NCBI GenBank assembly: GCA_003241695.1
Contig: QFPN01000011.1
Span: 1 to 64,000 of the forward strand
Origin: Ancylobacter novellus
GTDB lineage: Bacteria; Pseudomonadota; Alphaproteobacteria; Rhizobiales; Methylopilaceae
DNA: 64,000 nucleotides
Reading direction: 5' to 3'
Positions 26,674 to 35,574 of the stretch are shown here, in pieces. Every line of letters starts with the position of its first letter. Position 1 is the stretch's first letter. The notes below the pieces were generated by a model, which was not told the origin of the DNA, made no database searches, and saw only the letters and a list, made by a program, of their open reading frames with translations. Made by a program: the position numbers and the translations under genes.

Positions 26674-28089
26674 ATGGTCCGCACCGCCCTCAGAGAGCCG
26701 ACCGTCCTCGGCCGCCTGCTCCGTCGGGCGACGTCCGTCCTCGCCGCGGGCGTGATCGCGGCGTCGAGCGTCGCGCCGCAGGCTTCCGCGCAGACCCCTC
26801 CCGGCATGCCGGTGATCCGCGACGCCGAGATCGAGAACCTGCTGCGCGACTACATGCGCCCGATCTTCAAGGCCGCCGGCATCAACGAGGGCGTGGTCCA
26901 GATCACGCTGATCAACAGCCGCGAGTTCAACGCCTTCGTCGCGGACGGGCGCCGCATCTTCGTCAACGTCGGCACCCTTATGGATTCGAAGACGCCGAAC
27001 GAAGTGATCGGCGTGCTCGCCCACGAGACCGGCCACATCGTGGGCGGCCATCTGGCGCGTCTGCGCCAGCGTCTCGACCAGGCGCAGACGATGTCGATCG
27101 TTGCGATGCTGCTCGGCATCGGCGGCGCGGCGGCCGCCATGGCGACCAGCCGGGCCGGCGACAGCACCGGCGGGGCGGCGGTGGGCGCCCTTGTCGCTCC
27201 GCAGGAGGCGATCCGACGGTCGCTGCTCTCCTACCAGCGCGGCGAGGAGCAGGCCGCCGATCGGGCGGCGGTCACCTATCTCAACAAGACCGGCCAGTCG
27301 GCCAAGGGCATGCTGACGACCTTCCAGCGCTTCGAGAGCCAGATCGCTTTCTCGAAACGCTTCATCGACCCTTACGCCCAGAGCCATCCGATGCCGGCGG
27401 ACCGCATCGCCAATCTTGAGGATCTGGCGAAGAAGAGCCCCTATTACGACAAGCTCGACCCGCCGGCGCTTCAGGCGCGGCACGACCTGATGCGCGCGAA
27501 GCTGTTCGGCTTCGTGGACACGCCGCAGGGCGTCGGACGGCGCTACCCGCCGAGCGACATGAGCCTGCCGGCGCGCTACGCCCGCGCCATCGCCGCCTAC
27601 CGCTCCTCGCCCCTCGACGGCGCCGTCGCCCAGATCGACGGGCTGATCCGCGAACAGCCCAACAATCCGTATTTCCACGAGCTCAAGGGGCAGGCCTATC
27701 TCGAGAACGGCAAGCCCGCGCAGGCGGTGCCGGAGCTTCGGCGCGCGCTGGCGCTCGCGCCGAACGCCGAGCTTATCCGCACCATGCTCGGCCAGGCGCT
27801 CAATGTCGGAGGGGCGAAGGGCGGCGGAGACGCCGTCTCGGAACTGACCCGCGCGACGGCGCGCGACCCGAAGAACGCCGAGGGTTTCCGCCAGCTCGCG
27901 ATCGCGCTCGCAAAGAAGAACAAGATCCCCGAGGCCGACCTCGCCTCAGCCCAGGCGGCGTTCGCGGAAGGCGACTACGGCACCGCGCGTCAGATCGCCA
28001 ACCGCGCCAAGACGGGGCTGAAGCCGGGCACGCCCAACTGGCTGAAGGCCGACGACATCGCGAGCTACACGCCGCAGAAGATGAACTGA
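26674..28089 (+). CDS. M48 family metalloprotease with TPR-like C-terminus (BepA-like)
   Basis: Periplasmic zinc protease and chaperone of 471 residues. A signal peptide ends near residue 39 (PQASA). The zinc motif is HETGH at residues 117-121, with the third ligand glutamate in GEEQAADRAAVTYLNKTG. After residue 300 the protein is made of helical tetratricopeptide-like repeats (AVAQIDGLIREQPNNPYFHE, KPAQAVPELRRALALAPN). This layout matches BepA, which degrades or assembles outer-membrane proteins such as LptD. It lies 156 bases before a DsbA-like gene on the same strand, consistent with an envelope-quality role. Confidence 0.93.
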   Translation: MVRTALREPTVLGRLLRRATSVLAAGVIAASSVAPQASAQTPPGMPVIRDAEIENLLRDYMRPIFKAAGINEGVVQITLINSREFNAFVADGRRIFVNVGTLMDSKTPNEVIGVLAHETGHIVGGHLARLRQRLDQAQTMSIVAMLLGIGGAAAAMATSRAGDSTGGAAVGALVAPQEAIRRSLLSYQRGEEQAADRAAVTYLNKTGQSAKGMLTTFQRFESQIAFSKRFIDPYAQSHPMPADRIANLEDLAKKSPYYDKLDPPALQARHDLMRAKLFGFVDTPQGVGRRYPPSDMSLPARYARAIAAYRSSPLDGAVAQIDGLIREQPNNPYFHELKGQAYLENGKPAQAVPELRRALALAPNAELIRTMLGQALNVGGAKGGGDAVSELTRATARDPKNAEGFRQLAIALAKKNKIPEADLASAQAAFAEGDYGTARQIANRAKTGLKPGTPNWLKADDIASYTPQKMN

Positions 28090-28245
28090 CGCCGGCGGTT
28101 CGGCGCTTGCGTTCGTCGACGCGGGACGCCTGAGCGTCATGGATATGGCGGAAAACGAGCGGCGCCGCGATTCCGACACGAGCGGCGACGACAAACGACA
28201 GCCGCGGGGCGAAGAGCCTCCGCCGATCCCCACGGAGACCGATCC

Positions 28246-28998
28246 ATGACGTTCCTCACCCGCCTCGCCCTCGCCGGCGCGCTGATCGCCGCGACAGGCC
28301 CGGCGCTCGCCTTCGACAGCAAGGAGAAGGAGGAGATCGGCAAGATCGTGCGCGAGTATCTGGTCCAGAATCCCGATGTGCTCTACGAGGCGCAGCAGGA
28401 GTGGAACCGCCGCCAGCAGGCCAAGCTCGCCGAGAAGCGCGAGACCGTGCTGAAGGACTACGTCGCGCGCATCGACGCGTCCAAGCTCCATGCGGTGCTT
28501 GGAAACCCGAAGGGCGACGTCACGCTGGTCGAGTTCTTCGATTACAATTGCGGCTTCTGCCGCCGCGCCATCAAGGACATCGACGCCCTCGTCGACAAGG
28601 ATCCGAACCTGCGGGTCGTCGTGATGGAGCTGCCGGTGATCCGCGAGGAATCGGTCGGCGCTGCGCAGGTCTCGATCGCGCTGAACCAGATCGCGCCGGA
28701 GAAGTTCCGCGCCTTCCACGACAAGATGCTCGGCGGCCAGTCGCTCGCGACCAAGGACCGGGCGCTCGCCGTGGCGGCCGAGCTCGGCGTCGACAAGGCC
28801 AAGCTCGCCGCCGCCATGAACACGCCGGAGGTCGAGAAGACCCTGATCGAGTCGAAGGAGCTGGCCGACGACCTCGGCGTCGAGGCGACGCCGACCTACG
28901 TGATCGGCGACGCGGTGGTGCCGAACACCCGCTCGGTCGTGCAGGATCTCACCGGACGGATCGCGGCGCTGCGCCAGTGCGGCAAGGCGACGTGCTAA
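28246..28998 (+). CDS. DsbA family thiol:disulfide protein (ScsC/Com1-like)
   Basis: Periplasmic thioredoxin-fold protein of 250 residues. A signal peptide ends at about residue 22 (GPALA). A charged helical segment of about 60 residues follows (KEEIGKIVREYLVQNPDVLYEA), as in the oligomerising stalk of ScsC-type disulfide isomerases. The redox centre is CGFC at residues 102-105 in FFDYNCGFCRRA, and the cis-proline loop reads VEATPTYVIGD. Family members oxidise or shuffle disulfides in exported proteins. A further pair of cysteines at the very C-terminus (QCGKATC) is unusual. It follows the M48 protease gene. Confidence 0.93.
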   Translation: MTFLTRLALAGALIAATGPALAFDSKEKEEIGKIVREYLVQNPDVLYEAQQEWNRRQQAKLAEKRETVLKDYVARIDASKLHAVLGNPKGDVTLVEFFDYNCGFCRRAIKDIDALVDKDPNLRVVVMELPVIREESVGAAQVSIALNQIAPEKFRAFHDKMLGGQSLATKDRALAVAAELGVDKAKLAAAMNTPEVEKTLIESKELADDLGVEATPTYVIGDAVVPNTRSVVQDLTGRIAALRQCGKATC

Positions 28999-29022
28999 GG
29001 AAATCCGGTTCCGGCGTCGCCC

Positions 29023-29038
29023 GCGATTCCGGAATCGC
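29023..29038. promoter_or_regulatory. 16-bp perfect palindrome upstream of aroQ
   Basis: GCGATTCCGGAATCGC is a perfect 16-bp palindrome in the 143-base gap between the DsbA-like gene and aroQ. With no loop it is a poor terminator and could be a protein-binding site. No known consensus was recognised. Confidence 0.35.
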
Positions 29039-29141
29039 TTGGGCTTTCGCGCAGCCTTTTCTATAAGGGCGGCGATCCGCGGTCGCCGCTCTTCCGCCGC
29101 GCGGACGATCTGTCCCGAAACCTGACCGAGCGAACGGCTCC

Positions 29142-29609
29142 TTGAATCCTGTCGTCTTCATCCTGAACGGACCGAACCTCAATCTCCTCGGCCAGCGGGA
29201 GCCGTCGGTCTACGGGGCGACGACGCTCGCCGACGTCGAGGCTCGGGCGAAGACGGTCGGAGCGGATCTCGGGCTCGACGTCGACTTCCGGCAGACCAAC
29301 CACGAAGGCGTCCTGGTCGACTGGATCCAGGAGGCCCGAACCGCCGCTTCCGGCATCGTGCTCAACGCCGGCGCCTACACCCACACCTCGGTCGCGATCC
29401 ACGACGCCCTCCGGGCGGCGGAGAAGCCGCTGATCGAGGTCCATATCTCGAACGTCCACGCCCGCGAGGGGTTTCGCCACCACTCCTACGTCTCGGCGAT
29501 CGCCGACGGCGTGATCGTCGGCCTCGGGGTCGACGGCTATGAGTTCGCCCTTCAGGCGCTCGCGCGGCGGATCCGCCGCCCGGCGCCGGCGGCGACCATC
29601 GCCGTCTGA
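29142..29609 (+). CDS. aroQ: Type II 3-dehydroquinate dehydratase
   Basis: Shikimate pathway enzyme of 155 residues, converting 3-dehydroquinate to 3-dehydroshikimate. Seen: ILNGPNLNLLGQREPSVYG with the catalytic arginine and tyrosine loop, FRQTNHEGVLVDWI, IVLNAGAYTHTSVAIHDAL with catalytic asparagine, IEVHISNVHAREGFRHHSYVS with the catalytic histidine, and GLGVDGYEFAL. Length is standard. TTG at 29142 is the only start giving the family N-terminus. It begins the aroQ, accB, accC, aat string found in many Hyphomicrobiales. Confidence 0.96.
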   Translation: MNPVVFILNGPNLNLLGQREPSVYGATTLADVEARAKTVGADLGLDVDFRQTNHEGVLVDWIQEARTAASGIVLNAGAYTHTSVAIHDALRAAEKPLIEVHISNVHAREGFRHHSYVSAIADGVIVGLGVDGYEFALQALARRIRRPAPAATIAV

Positions 29610-29657
29610 TCCCCGAGCGCGCCGAGACGGAGCAACCGCCATGACGAAGTTCGCCCG

Positions 29658-30113
29658 ATGACCAAATCCACCGATCGCGTCAACGACGACCACGCGCTGG
29701 TGCGCGATCTCGCCGAGCTGCTCGACGAGAAGAACCTGAGCGAGATCGAGATCGAGCGCGGGGATTTCCGGGTGCGCGTCGCCCGCCAGCTCTCCGCCGC
29801 TCCGGTCGCCGCGCCGATCTACGCCGCGCCGGCGGCGGGCGCGGCTCCCGCCGCCGGCTCCGACGATCCCGCGAAGCATCCGGGCGCCGTTGCGTCGCCG
29901 ATGGTCGGCACCGCCTATCTTGCGCCCGAGCCCGGTGCGAAGCCCTTCGTGGAGGTTGGCCAGAGCGTCCGCCAGGGCCAGACGGTGCTGATCGTCGAGG
30001 CGATGAAGACCATGAACGCGATCCCCGCGCCGCGCGCCGGCACGGTCCGCGAGATCCTCGTCGCCGACGGCCAGCCGGTCGAGTTCGGCGAGCCGCTGAT
30101 CATCGTCGACTGA
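29658..30113 (+). CDS. accB: Acetyl-CoA carboxylase biotin carboxyl carrier protein
   Basis: Carrier subunit of acetyl-CoA carboxylase, 151 residues. The C-terminal biotinyl domain carries the biotin-accepting lysine K117 in EAMKTMN, and ASPMVGTAYLAPEPGAKPF opens the domain at about residue 79. The N-terminal helical part is joined by an alanine/proline-rich linker (residues 46-68) that lets the biotin arm swing between AccC and the carboxyltransferase. Its TGA overlaps the accC ATG by one base, so the two are translationally coupled. Confidence 0.97.
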   Translation: MTKSTDRVNDDHALVRDLAELLDEKNLSEIEIERGDFRVRVARQLSAAPVAAPIYAAPAAGAAPAAGSDDPAKHPGAVASPMVGTAYLAPEPGAKPFVEVGQSVRQGQTVLIVEAMKTMNAIPAPRAGTVREILVADGQPVEFGEPLIIVD

Positions 30114-31471
30114 TGGCCGGCATCGACAAGGTCCTGATCGCCAATCGCGGCGAGATCGCGCTCCGCATCCTGCGGGCCTGCAAGGAGCTCGGCATCGCGA
30201 CGGTGGCGGTGCACTCCACCGCAGACGCCGACGCCATGCATGTGCGCCTCGCTGACGAGAGCGTGTGCATCGGCCCGCCGGCCGCGCGCGAGAGCTATCT
30301 CAACATCCCGGCGCTGCTCGCCGCCTGCGAGATCACCGGCGCGGACGCGGTCCATCCGGGCTACGGCTTCCTCTCGGAAAACGCGCGCTTCGCGGAAATC
30401 CTCGAGGAGCACAACCTCACCTTCATCGGGCCGAAGCCCGAGCATATCCGCATCATGGGCGACAAGATCGCCGCCAAGCAGACGGCGAAGCGCCTCGGCA
30501 TTCCGGTCGTTCCCGGCTCCGAGGGCGGCATCACCGACGACGTCGAGGCGATGCGGGTCGCGAAGGAAATCGGCTTCCCCGTGCTCGTGAAGGCCGCGGC
30601 CGGCGGCGGCGGACGCGGCATGAAGGTGGCCAAGACCGAGGACGACCTCGTCGAGGCGCTTCAGACCGCGCGCTCCGAGGCCAAGGCCGCGTTTGGCGAC
30701 GACGCGGTCTATCTGGAGAAGTATCTCGGCAAGCCGCGCCACATCGAGGTGCAGGTGCTGGGCGACGGCGACGGCGCGGCGATCCATCTCGGCGAGCGCG
30801 ACTGCTCGCTGCAGCGCCGCCACCAGAAGGTTTGGGAAGAAGCGCCCTCCCCAGCCCTCAACGCCGAGGAGCGCGCGCAGATCGGAGAGACGGTCGCGGC
30901 GGCGATGCGGGAGTTGAAGTACCGCGGCGTCGGCACGATCGAGTTCCTCTACGAGAACGGCCGGTTCTACTTCATCGAGATGAACACCCGCATCCAGGTC
31001 GAGCATCCGGTGACCGAGATGGTCACCGGCATCGACCTGATCAACGAGCAGATCCGGATCGCCGGCGGCGCCCGCCTCGGCATCGCGCAGGAAGACGTGA
31101 TCTTCCGCGGCCACGCGATCGAATGCCGGGTGAACGCCGAGCACCCCGAGACCTTCCGCCCCTCCCCCGGCCGGATCGCCTACTATCATGTGCCGGGCGG
31201 CCTCGGCGTGCGCGTCGATTCAGCGGCCTATCAAGGCTACTCGATCCCGCCGAACTACGACTCGATGATCGGCAAGCTGATCGTCCACGGCCGCAACCGC
31301 ACCGAATGCCTGATGCGGCTGCGGCGCGCGCTCGACGAGTTCGTGGTCGACGGCGTCGACACCACCCTGCCGCTGTTCCGCCGGCTGGTGAGGAACCCGT
31401 CGATCCAGGACGGCGAATACGACATCCACTGGCTCGAGAAGATGCTGGAGGAAAGCGCGGGCGAGGAGTGA
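30113..31471 (+). CDS. accC: Acetyl-CoA carboxylase biotin carboxylase subunit
   Basis: Biotin carboxylase of 452 residues, carboxylating the biotin of AccB with ATP and bicarbonate, the first step of malonyl-CoA formation for fatty acids. Seen: KVLIANRGEIALRILRACKELG at the N-terminus, HPGYGFLSENARFAE, the ATP-grasp glycine loop AAAGGGGRGMK, RDCSLQRRHQKVWEEAPSP, and the catalytic EMNTRIQVEHPVTEMVTG. Length is standard for the single-domain bacterial subunit. It overlaps accB by one base and is followed by an inverted repeat and then aat. Confidence 0.98.
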   Translation: MAGIDKVLIANRGEIALRILRACKELGIATVAVHSTADADAMHVRLADESVCIGPPAARESYLNIPALLAACEITGADAVHPGYGFLSENARFAEILEEHNLTFIGPKPEHIRIMGDKIAAKQTAKRLGIPVVPGSEGGITDDVEAMRVAKEIGFPVLVKAAAGGGGRGMKVAKTEDDLVEALQTARSEAKAAFGDDAVYLEKYLGKPRHIEVQVLGDGDGAAIHLGERDCSLQRRHQKVWEEAPSPALNAEERAQIGETVAAAMRELKYRGVGTIEFLYENGRFYFIEMNTRIQVEHPVTEMVTGIDLINEQIRIAGGARLGIAQEDVIFRGHAIECRVNAEHPETFRPSPGRIAYYHVPGGLGVRVDSAAYQGYSIPPNYDSMIGKLIVHGRNRTECLMRLRRALDEFVVDGVDTTLPLFRRLVRNPSIQDGEYDIHWLEKMLEESAGEE

Positions 31472-31477
31472 GGTTCG

Positions 31478-31592
31478 TGTCCCGGCCTTGAGCCGGGACC
31501 CAGACGCGCTTCGTTCGCCAGAAGATACGTATCGAACGAAACCGGGTCAGTTCGACCGTTTCGGTTCTGGGTCCCGGCTCAAGGCCGGGACA
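31478..31592. repeat. 26-bp perfect inverted repeat (copy C)
   Basis: Arms 31478-31503 and 31567-31592 are 26-bp perfect reverse complements. The arm shares GGCCTTGAGCCGGGACCCA with copy B at 24584. The element starts 7 bases after the accC stop and ends 59 bases before aat, so it fills that intergenic gap and could form a long hairpin in an accC-aat transcript. Confidence 0.92.
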
Positions 31593-31650
31593 AGAGGTTG
31601 TGTTTGACCGCTCTGGTCGCGACGCCTTGGCCATCCTAGTCTTGACTCCC

Positions 31651-32331
31651 ATGACCCGCATCAACGACGTCCTCGTCGAGATTACGCCGGAGGTCCTGCT
31701 CAAGGCCTACGCCTGCGGGATCTTTCCGATGGCCGAGAGCGCGACAGATCCCGGCCTGTTCTGGATCGAGCCGGAACTGCGCGGCGTCATTCCGCTCGAC
31801 GAGTTCCGCGTTTCCGATCGCCTCGCCCGCACCGTCCGGGCCGATCATTTCGAGATCCGCGTCGACACGGCCTTCGAGGCTGTCATGGAGGGCTGCGCCG
31901 CGCCTGCGCCCGGCCGCCAGAAGACGTGGATCAACCGGCAGATCCGCAAGCTCTATGGCGACCTGCATGCGGCGGGGCGCTGCCATTCGGTCGAAGCGTG
32001 GCGCGAGGGCCGGCTCGTGGGCGGGCTCTACGGCGTCAGGCTCGGCGGCGCCTTCTTCGGCGAAAGCATGTTCCACACGGAACGCGACGCCTCCAAGGTC
32101 GCTCTCGTGCATCTCGTCGCGCGGCTCAGTAAGGGCGGCTTCCGCCTGCTCGACACCCAGTTCGTCACCGAGCACCTGAAGCGGTTCGGCGCGATCGAGA
32201 CCCCGCGGCGGGACTATCACCGCATGCTGGAGGCCGCGCTTGCGACGCAGGGCGACTTCTTCGCCTGGCCGCGCGACGAACGGATCGACGGGGGGACGGC
32301 GCTCTCCGCCCTTGGCGGCGAGTTGCGGTAA
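31651..32331 (+). CDS. aat: Leucyl/phenylalanyl-tRNA--protein transferase
   Basis: N-end-rule enzyme of 226 residues that adds leucine or phenylalanine to proteins with N-terminal lysine or arginine, for ClpS/ClpAP degradation. Seen: LLKAYACGIFPMAES, LFWIEPELRGVIPLDEF, TWINRQIRKLYGDLHAAGRCHSVEAW, LVGGLYGVRLGGAFFGESMFH, ASKVALVHLVARL and LLDTQFVTEHLKRFGA, all typical. The ATG at 31651 matches the family start; an earlier ATG at 31600 would read through copy C sequence. A second transferase of the same pathway, bpt, is at 11581. Confidence 0.96.
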   Translation: MTRINDVLVEITPEVLLKAYACGIFPMAESATDPGLFWIEPELRGVIPLDEFRVSDRLARTVRADHFEIRVDTAFEAVMEGCAAPAPGRQKTWINRQIRKLYGDLHAAGRCHSVEAWREGRLVGGLYGVRLGGAFFGESMFHTERDASKVALVHLVARLSKGGFRLLDTQFVTEHLKRFGAIETPRRDYHRMLEAALATQGDFFAWPRDERIDGGTALSALGGELR

Positions 32332-32392
32332 CCCTTCGCTAACGATCTTTGATGGTTACTGATCGGTAGCCGCCCGCTCGAGGGTTCTACCG

Positions 32393-33334
32393 ATGACCGC
32401 CGCTCTCCCGAAGCCGTCCGACTCCGCTTTCAGCCGCGCCATCGCGCATTGGAAGAACTCCTCCGGCAGCGAAGGGTTCTCCGCGGGGGAGCCTTTCGGC
32501 GACGCCGTCGTGCCCGAGCGGCGCGGCTGGAGCTTCGCGCCCTACGCCATCGCGCTGGCGCTTGCGATCGGCGCGGGAGCCGCGGCCGCCTCCTTCGCCA
32601 CCGCGCCCGCGCTCACGGACTCGCTCGACACCGTGTCCGCCCTTGACGCACGCGCGATGGGCCTCGATTCCGGCCTCGATCCGAACGGGCAGCAGAAGAA
32701 GGCCGCCGCGCTCAACAAGGACGTCGGCGCGATGAAGACCGAGATCACGCGTCTTCAGCGCGCTCTCGACCAGGCGAAGCAGAACCAGGGCCAGATGTCG
32801 CGTTCGGCCGCGAACGCCGCCGCCAACAATCAGGACGAGGTGCGCAGCCTCAAGGCGGAGCTCGTCAATCTCCAGAAAACGCTCGACGCGACGCGCGAGC
32901 AGGCGGCCTCGAAGATCGAAAACCTTTCGGCGAAGCTCGACCAGTCCAGGGGCGACGCCCAGCGCGTGACCGATCTGCAGGGGCGGCTAGACCGCATCGA
33001 GAAGCAGGCGGAGGCCGAGAAGCGGCAGGCGGACCAGCGCCCGGCCGAACGCCAGGCCCGCGCCGAGGATCCGGCGACGACCGGAAGCGTTTCGCGCGAC
33101 GTTCGCGCGCCGGAAGTCAAGCCGGATGAACCCGCCGCCAAGATCGTCCGCAACTGGACCGTGCGCGACGTCACCCGCGGCGTCGCCCTGCTCGAAGGCC
33201 GGAACGGCCTGATCGAGGTGGTGCGCGGCGCCCGCGCGCCGGGCATGGGCCGCATCCGCTCGATCGAGCGGCGCGACGGCCAGTGGGTCGTCGTCACCGA
33301 TCGCGGCCTGGTGCTGGAACGCGCCGAGCTTTAA
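32393..33334 (+). CDS. Single-pass membrane protein with coiled coil, function unknown
   Basis: Protein of 313 residues, not recognised as a named family. A cytoplasmic N-terminus of about 48 residues precedes one transmembrane segment (about 50-70, YAIALALAIGAGAAAASFA). Residues 100-215 are a long charged coiled coil rich in Q, K, E and A (KTEITRLQRALDQAKQNQGQ; LQGRLDRIEKQAEAEKRQAD). The C-terminal about 60 residues form a small domain (NWTVRDVTRGVALLEGRNGL, then GRIRSIERRDGQWVVVTDRG) that looks like a beta-strand SH3-like or pilus-assembly-type fold. Similar proteins occur in Hyphomicrobiales. It lies 61 bases after aat and 61 before the GT87 gene. Confidence 0.8.
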   Translation: MTAALPKPSDSAFSRAIAHWKNSSGSEGFSAGEPFGDAVVPERRGWSFAPYAIALALAIGAGAAAASFATAPALTDSLDTVSALDARAMGLDSGLDPNGQQKKAAALNKDVGAMKTEITRLQRALDQAKQNQGQMSRSAANAAANNQDEVRSLKAELVNLQKTLDATREQAASKIENLSAKLDQSRGDAQRVTDLQGRLDRIEKQAEAEKRQADQRPAERQARAEDPATTGSVSRDVRAPEVKPDEPAAKIVRNWTVRDVTRGVALLEGRNGLIEVVRGARAPGMGRIRSIERRDGQWVVVTDRGLVLERAEL

Positions 33335-33395
33335 ACGCGGATTTAAGCACCTCCGAGGCAAGCTCTCCCGAGAAAACCTCCGGGAGAGCTTTGGC

Positions 33396-34613
33396 GTGTC
33401 GACGCCGGACCCTATCGCCCGCGCGATCCAGCCCCGCATGCTGCCCGTCGGCTTCATGCTGATCGCGAGCTACTGCGTCGCGCTGGCCGCGCTGTGGGCG
33501 ACGTCCAGCGGCGGCCTCGACGCCGCCGGCCGGCCGCTGGGCACGGACTTCTCCAATGTCTGGAGCGCCGGACGCCTTGTCCTCGAAGGCGCGCCGCAGG
33601 CGGCCTACGACGTTTCCCGCCATTACGCCGAGCAGGTGCGCGAATTCGGCGCCGGGGTGCCGTTCTACGGCTGGCATTACCCGCCGATGTTCCTCGCCGT
33701 CGCGGCCCTGATCGCGACGCTGCCTTATCTCGGCGCGCTCGTAGTCTGGCAGGCCGCGACACTGCCGCTCTATCTTCTGGCGCTCGCGAAGGTTTTCGGA
33801 GAAAGCCGCCGAGAGCTGTTCGTCGCCGGGCTCGCCTTCCCGGCCGTGTTCGTGAACCTCACGCACGGTCACAACGGCTTCCTCACCGCCGGCCTGTTCG
33901 GGCTGGGCCTTGCGGTCCTGAACCGGCGCCCGATCCTCGCCGGGGTCCTGTTCGGCCTTCTCGCCTACAAGCCGCAGTTCGGCGTGCTGATCCCCTTCGC
34001 GCTCGCCGCCGGGGGCTACTGGCGGACCGCATTCGCCGCCGCGGGGACCGTGGCCGCGGACTGCCTCCTCTCGCTCGCCGCCTTTGGGCCGGAAACCTGG
34101 GAGGCCTTCCGCGAAAGCGCGGCCTTCACGCGCACGATCGTGCTCGAAACAGGCGGGACCGGCTGGCACAAGATCATGTGCGCCTTCGCGGCCGTTCGGG
34201 CGCTCGGCGGCGGCGTCTCCATGGCCTACGCCGCGCAGGGCGTCGTCGCGCTGGTCGTGCTCGCCGTCACGGTCCGGCTCTGGCGCGGCGACAGCTCTTA
34301 CGACGTCAAGGCCGCGGCCCTGCTTGCGGGCTCCGCGCTCGTCACCCCGTACGCGCTCGACTACGACCTGATGATCCTCGCGCCCGCGATCGCCTTCATG
34401 GTCCGCGACGCGCTCCGGACCGGCTTCCGCCGCCATGAGGCGTCGCTCCTCGGCCTCGTGTGGCTCGCGCCGCTCGTCGCGCGGCCGCTCGCCGAGCTCA
34501 CCCTGTTTCCGCTGGGCTTCCTTTCGACGCTCGCTCTGTTCGCGCTGGCCGCATCTCGCGGCGCGGCGCTTCCCGCACCCTCACGGATGTTCGCTCATGT
34601 CCCCGGTCGTTGA
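33396..34613 (+). CDS. Glycosyltransferase family 87 (DUF2029) membrane protein
   Basis: Polytopic membrane protein of 405 residues with about ten transmembrane helices. The family signature is near the N-terminus: LGTDFSNVWSAGRLVLEG, with the catalytic-type aspartate in a periplasmic loop, then FYGWHYPPMFLAVAALIATLPY, and later LLAYKPQFGVLIPFALAAGG. GT87 enzymes use polyprenyl-phosphate mannose or similar donors; actinobacterial PimE is the model. The GTG start at 33396 has a GGAGAG ribosome site upstream. The 3' end overlaps the next gene, a GT2, by 17 bases, so the pair probably builds and uses a lipid-linked sugar (inference). Confidence 0.88.
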   Translation: MSTPDPIARAIQPRMLPVGFMLIASYCVALAALWATSSGGLDAAGRPLGTDFSNVWSAGRLVLEGAPQAAYDVSRHYAEQVREFGAGVPFYGWHYPPMFLAVAALIATLPYLGALVVWQAATLPLYLLALAKVFGESRRELFVAGLAFPAVFVNLTHGHNGFLTAGLFGLGLAVLNRRPILAGVLFGLLAYKPQFGVLIPFALAAGGYWRTAFAAAGTVAADCLLSLAAFGPETWEAFRESAAFTRTIVLETGGTGWHKIMCAFAAVRALGGGVSMAYAAQGVVALVVLAVTVRLWRGDSSYDVKAAALLAGSALVTPYALDYDLMILAPAIAFMVRDALRTGFRRHEASLLGLVWLAPLVARPLAELTLFPLGFLSTLALFALAASRGAALPAPSRMFAHVPGR

Positions 34614-35565
34614 ACGTCTCTACGAGGTCGCGAACCTGAAGCCGCAGCCGGCTCCGCTCAAGGTCGCGGTCCTCTTGCCCTGCTACAACGAGGAGGCGGC
34701 GATCGGCGACGTCGTCCGCGGCTTCCGCGCCGTGCTGCCGGCGGCCGACATCTACGTCTACGACAACAATTCGAAGGACCGCACCGTCGAGCGCGCGCTT
34801 GAGGCCGGCGCCATCGTCCGGCGCGAGCGGCGGCAGGGCAAGGGAAACGTCGTCCGCCGCATGCTGGCCGACGTCGAGGCCGACGTCTATCTGATGGCCG
34901 ACGGAGACCTGACCTACGATCCGCTCGCCGCGCCGCTGCTCATCGACCGGCTGGTCTCCGAGCAGCTCGACATGGTGGTGGCGACGCGGGAGGGCGAAGG
35001 CATGCTGGCCCGCAAGGGACACGCCGCGGGCAACGTCATGTTCAACCGCATGATCACCCGGCTGTTCGGAACCGGCTTCACCGACATCCTTTCGGGCTAC
35101 CGGGTCTGCTCGCGCCGCTTCGCCAAATCCTTCCCGACCGCCTCGAACGGTTTCGAGATCGAGACGGAGCTGTCGATCCACGCGCTCGACCTGCGTCTCG
35201 CGGTCGACGAGATTCCGGTGCGCTACGGCAAACGGCCCGAGAACTCGGCCTCCAAGCTCTCGACCTTCCGGGACGGCTTCCGGATCCTGTGGACCATCGC
35301 GATGATGTATCGCGCGGTGAAGCCGTTCAAATTCTTCGGCGCGATCGCACTGGCGCTCGCGGGCGCCGGCATGCTGCTCGGCGCGCCGGTGGTGGTGGAG
35401 TTCCTCGAGACCGGCCTAGTGCCGCGCCTGCCGACCGCGGTGCTCGCCGCCAGCGTGATGCAGCTTTCGGTGCTCAGCCTCGTCTGTGGCGTGGTCGTCG
35501 AGGCGGTGGCCGAGGCCCGGCGCGAAGCGAAGCGGCTGAGATATCTCGAGCTGAAGGGCGCGTGA
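34597..35565 (+). CDS. Glycosyltransferase family 2 (DPM1/GtrB-like)
   Basis: Enzyme of 322 residues with a cytoplasmic GT-A domain and two C-terminal transmembrane segments. Seen: VAVLLPCYNEEAAIGDVV (donor site), YVYDNNSKDRTVERA, GKGNVVRRML, the metal-binding DGDLTYDP, and LSGYRVCSRRF. These are traits of polyprenyl-phosphate hexosyl transferases. The hydrophobic tail (about 238-300) places it at the inner membrane. It starts inside the GT87 gene (17-base overlap), indicating translational coupling. Likely it makes a polyprenyl-phosphate sugar that the GT87 protein uses on the periplasmic side (inference from family roles). Confidence 0.9.
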   Translation: MSPVVERLYEVANLKPQPAPLKVAVLLPCYNEEAAIGDVVRGFRAVLPAADIYVYDNNSKDRTVERALEAGAIVRRERRQGKGNVVRRMLADVEADVYLMADGDLTYDPLAAPLLIDRLVSEQLDMVVATREGEGMLARKGHAAGNVMFNRMITRLFGTGFTDILSGYRVCSRRFAKSFPTASNGFEIETELSIHALDLRLAVDEIPVRYGKRPENSASKLSTFRDGFRILWTIAMMYRAVKPFKFFGAIALALAGAGMLLGAPVVVEFLETGLVPRLPTAVLAASVMQLSVLSLVCGVVVEAVAEARREAKRLRYLELKGA

Positions 35566-35574
35566 CACTCCGCC

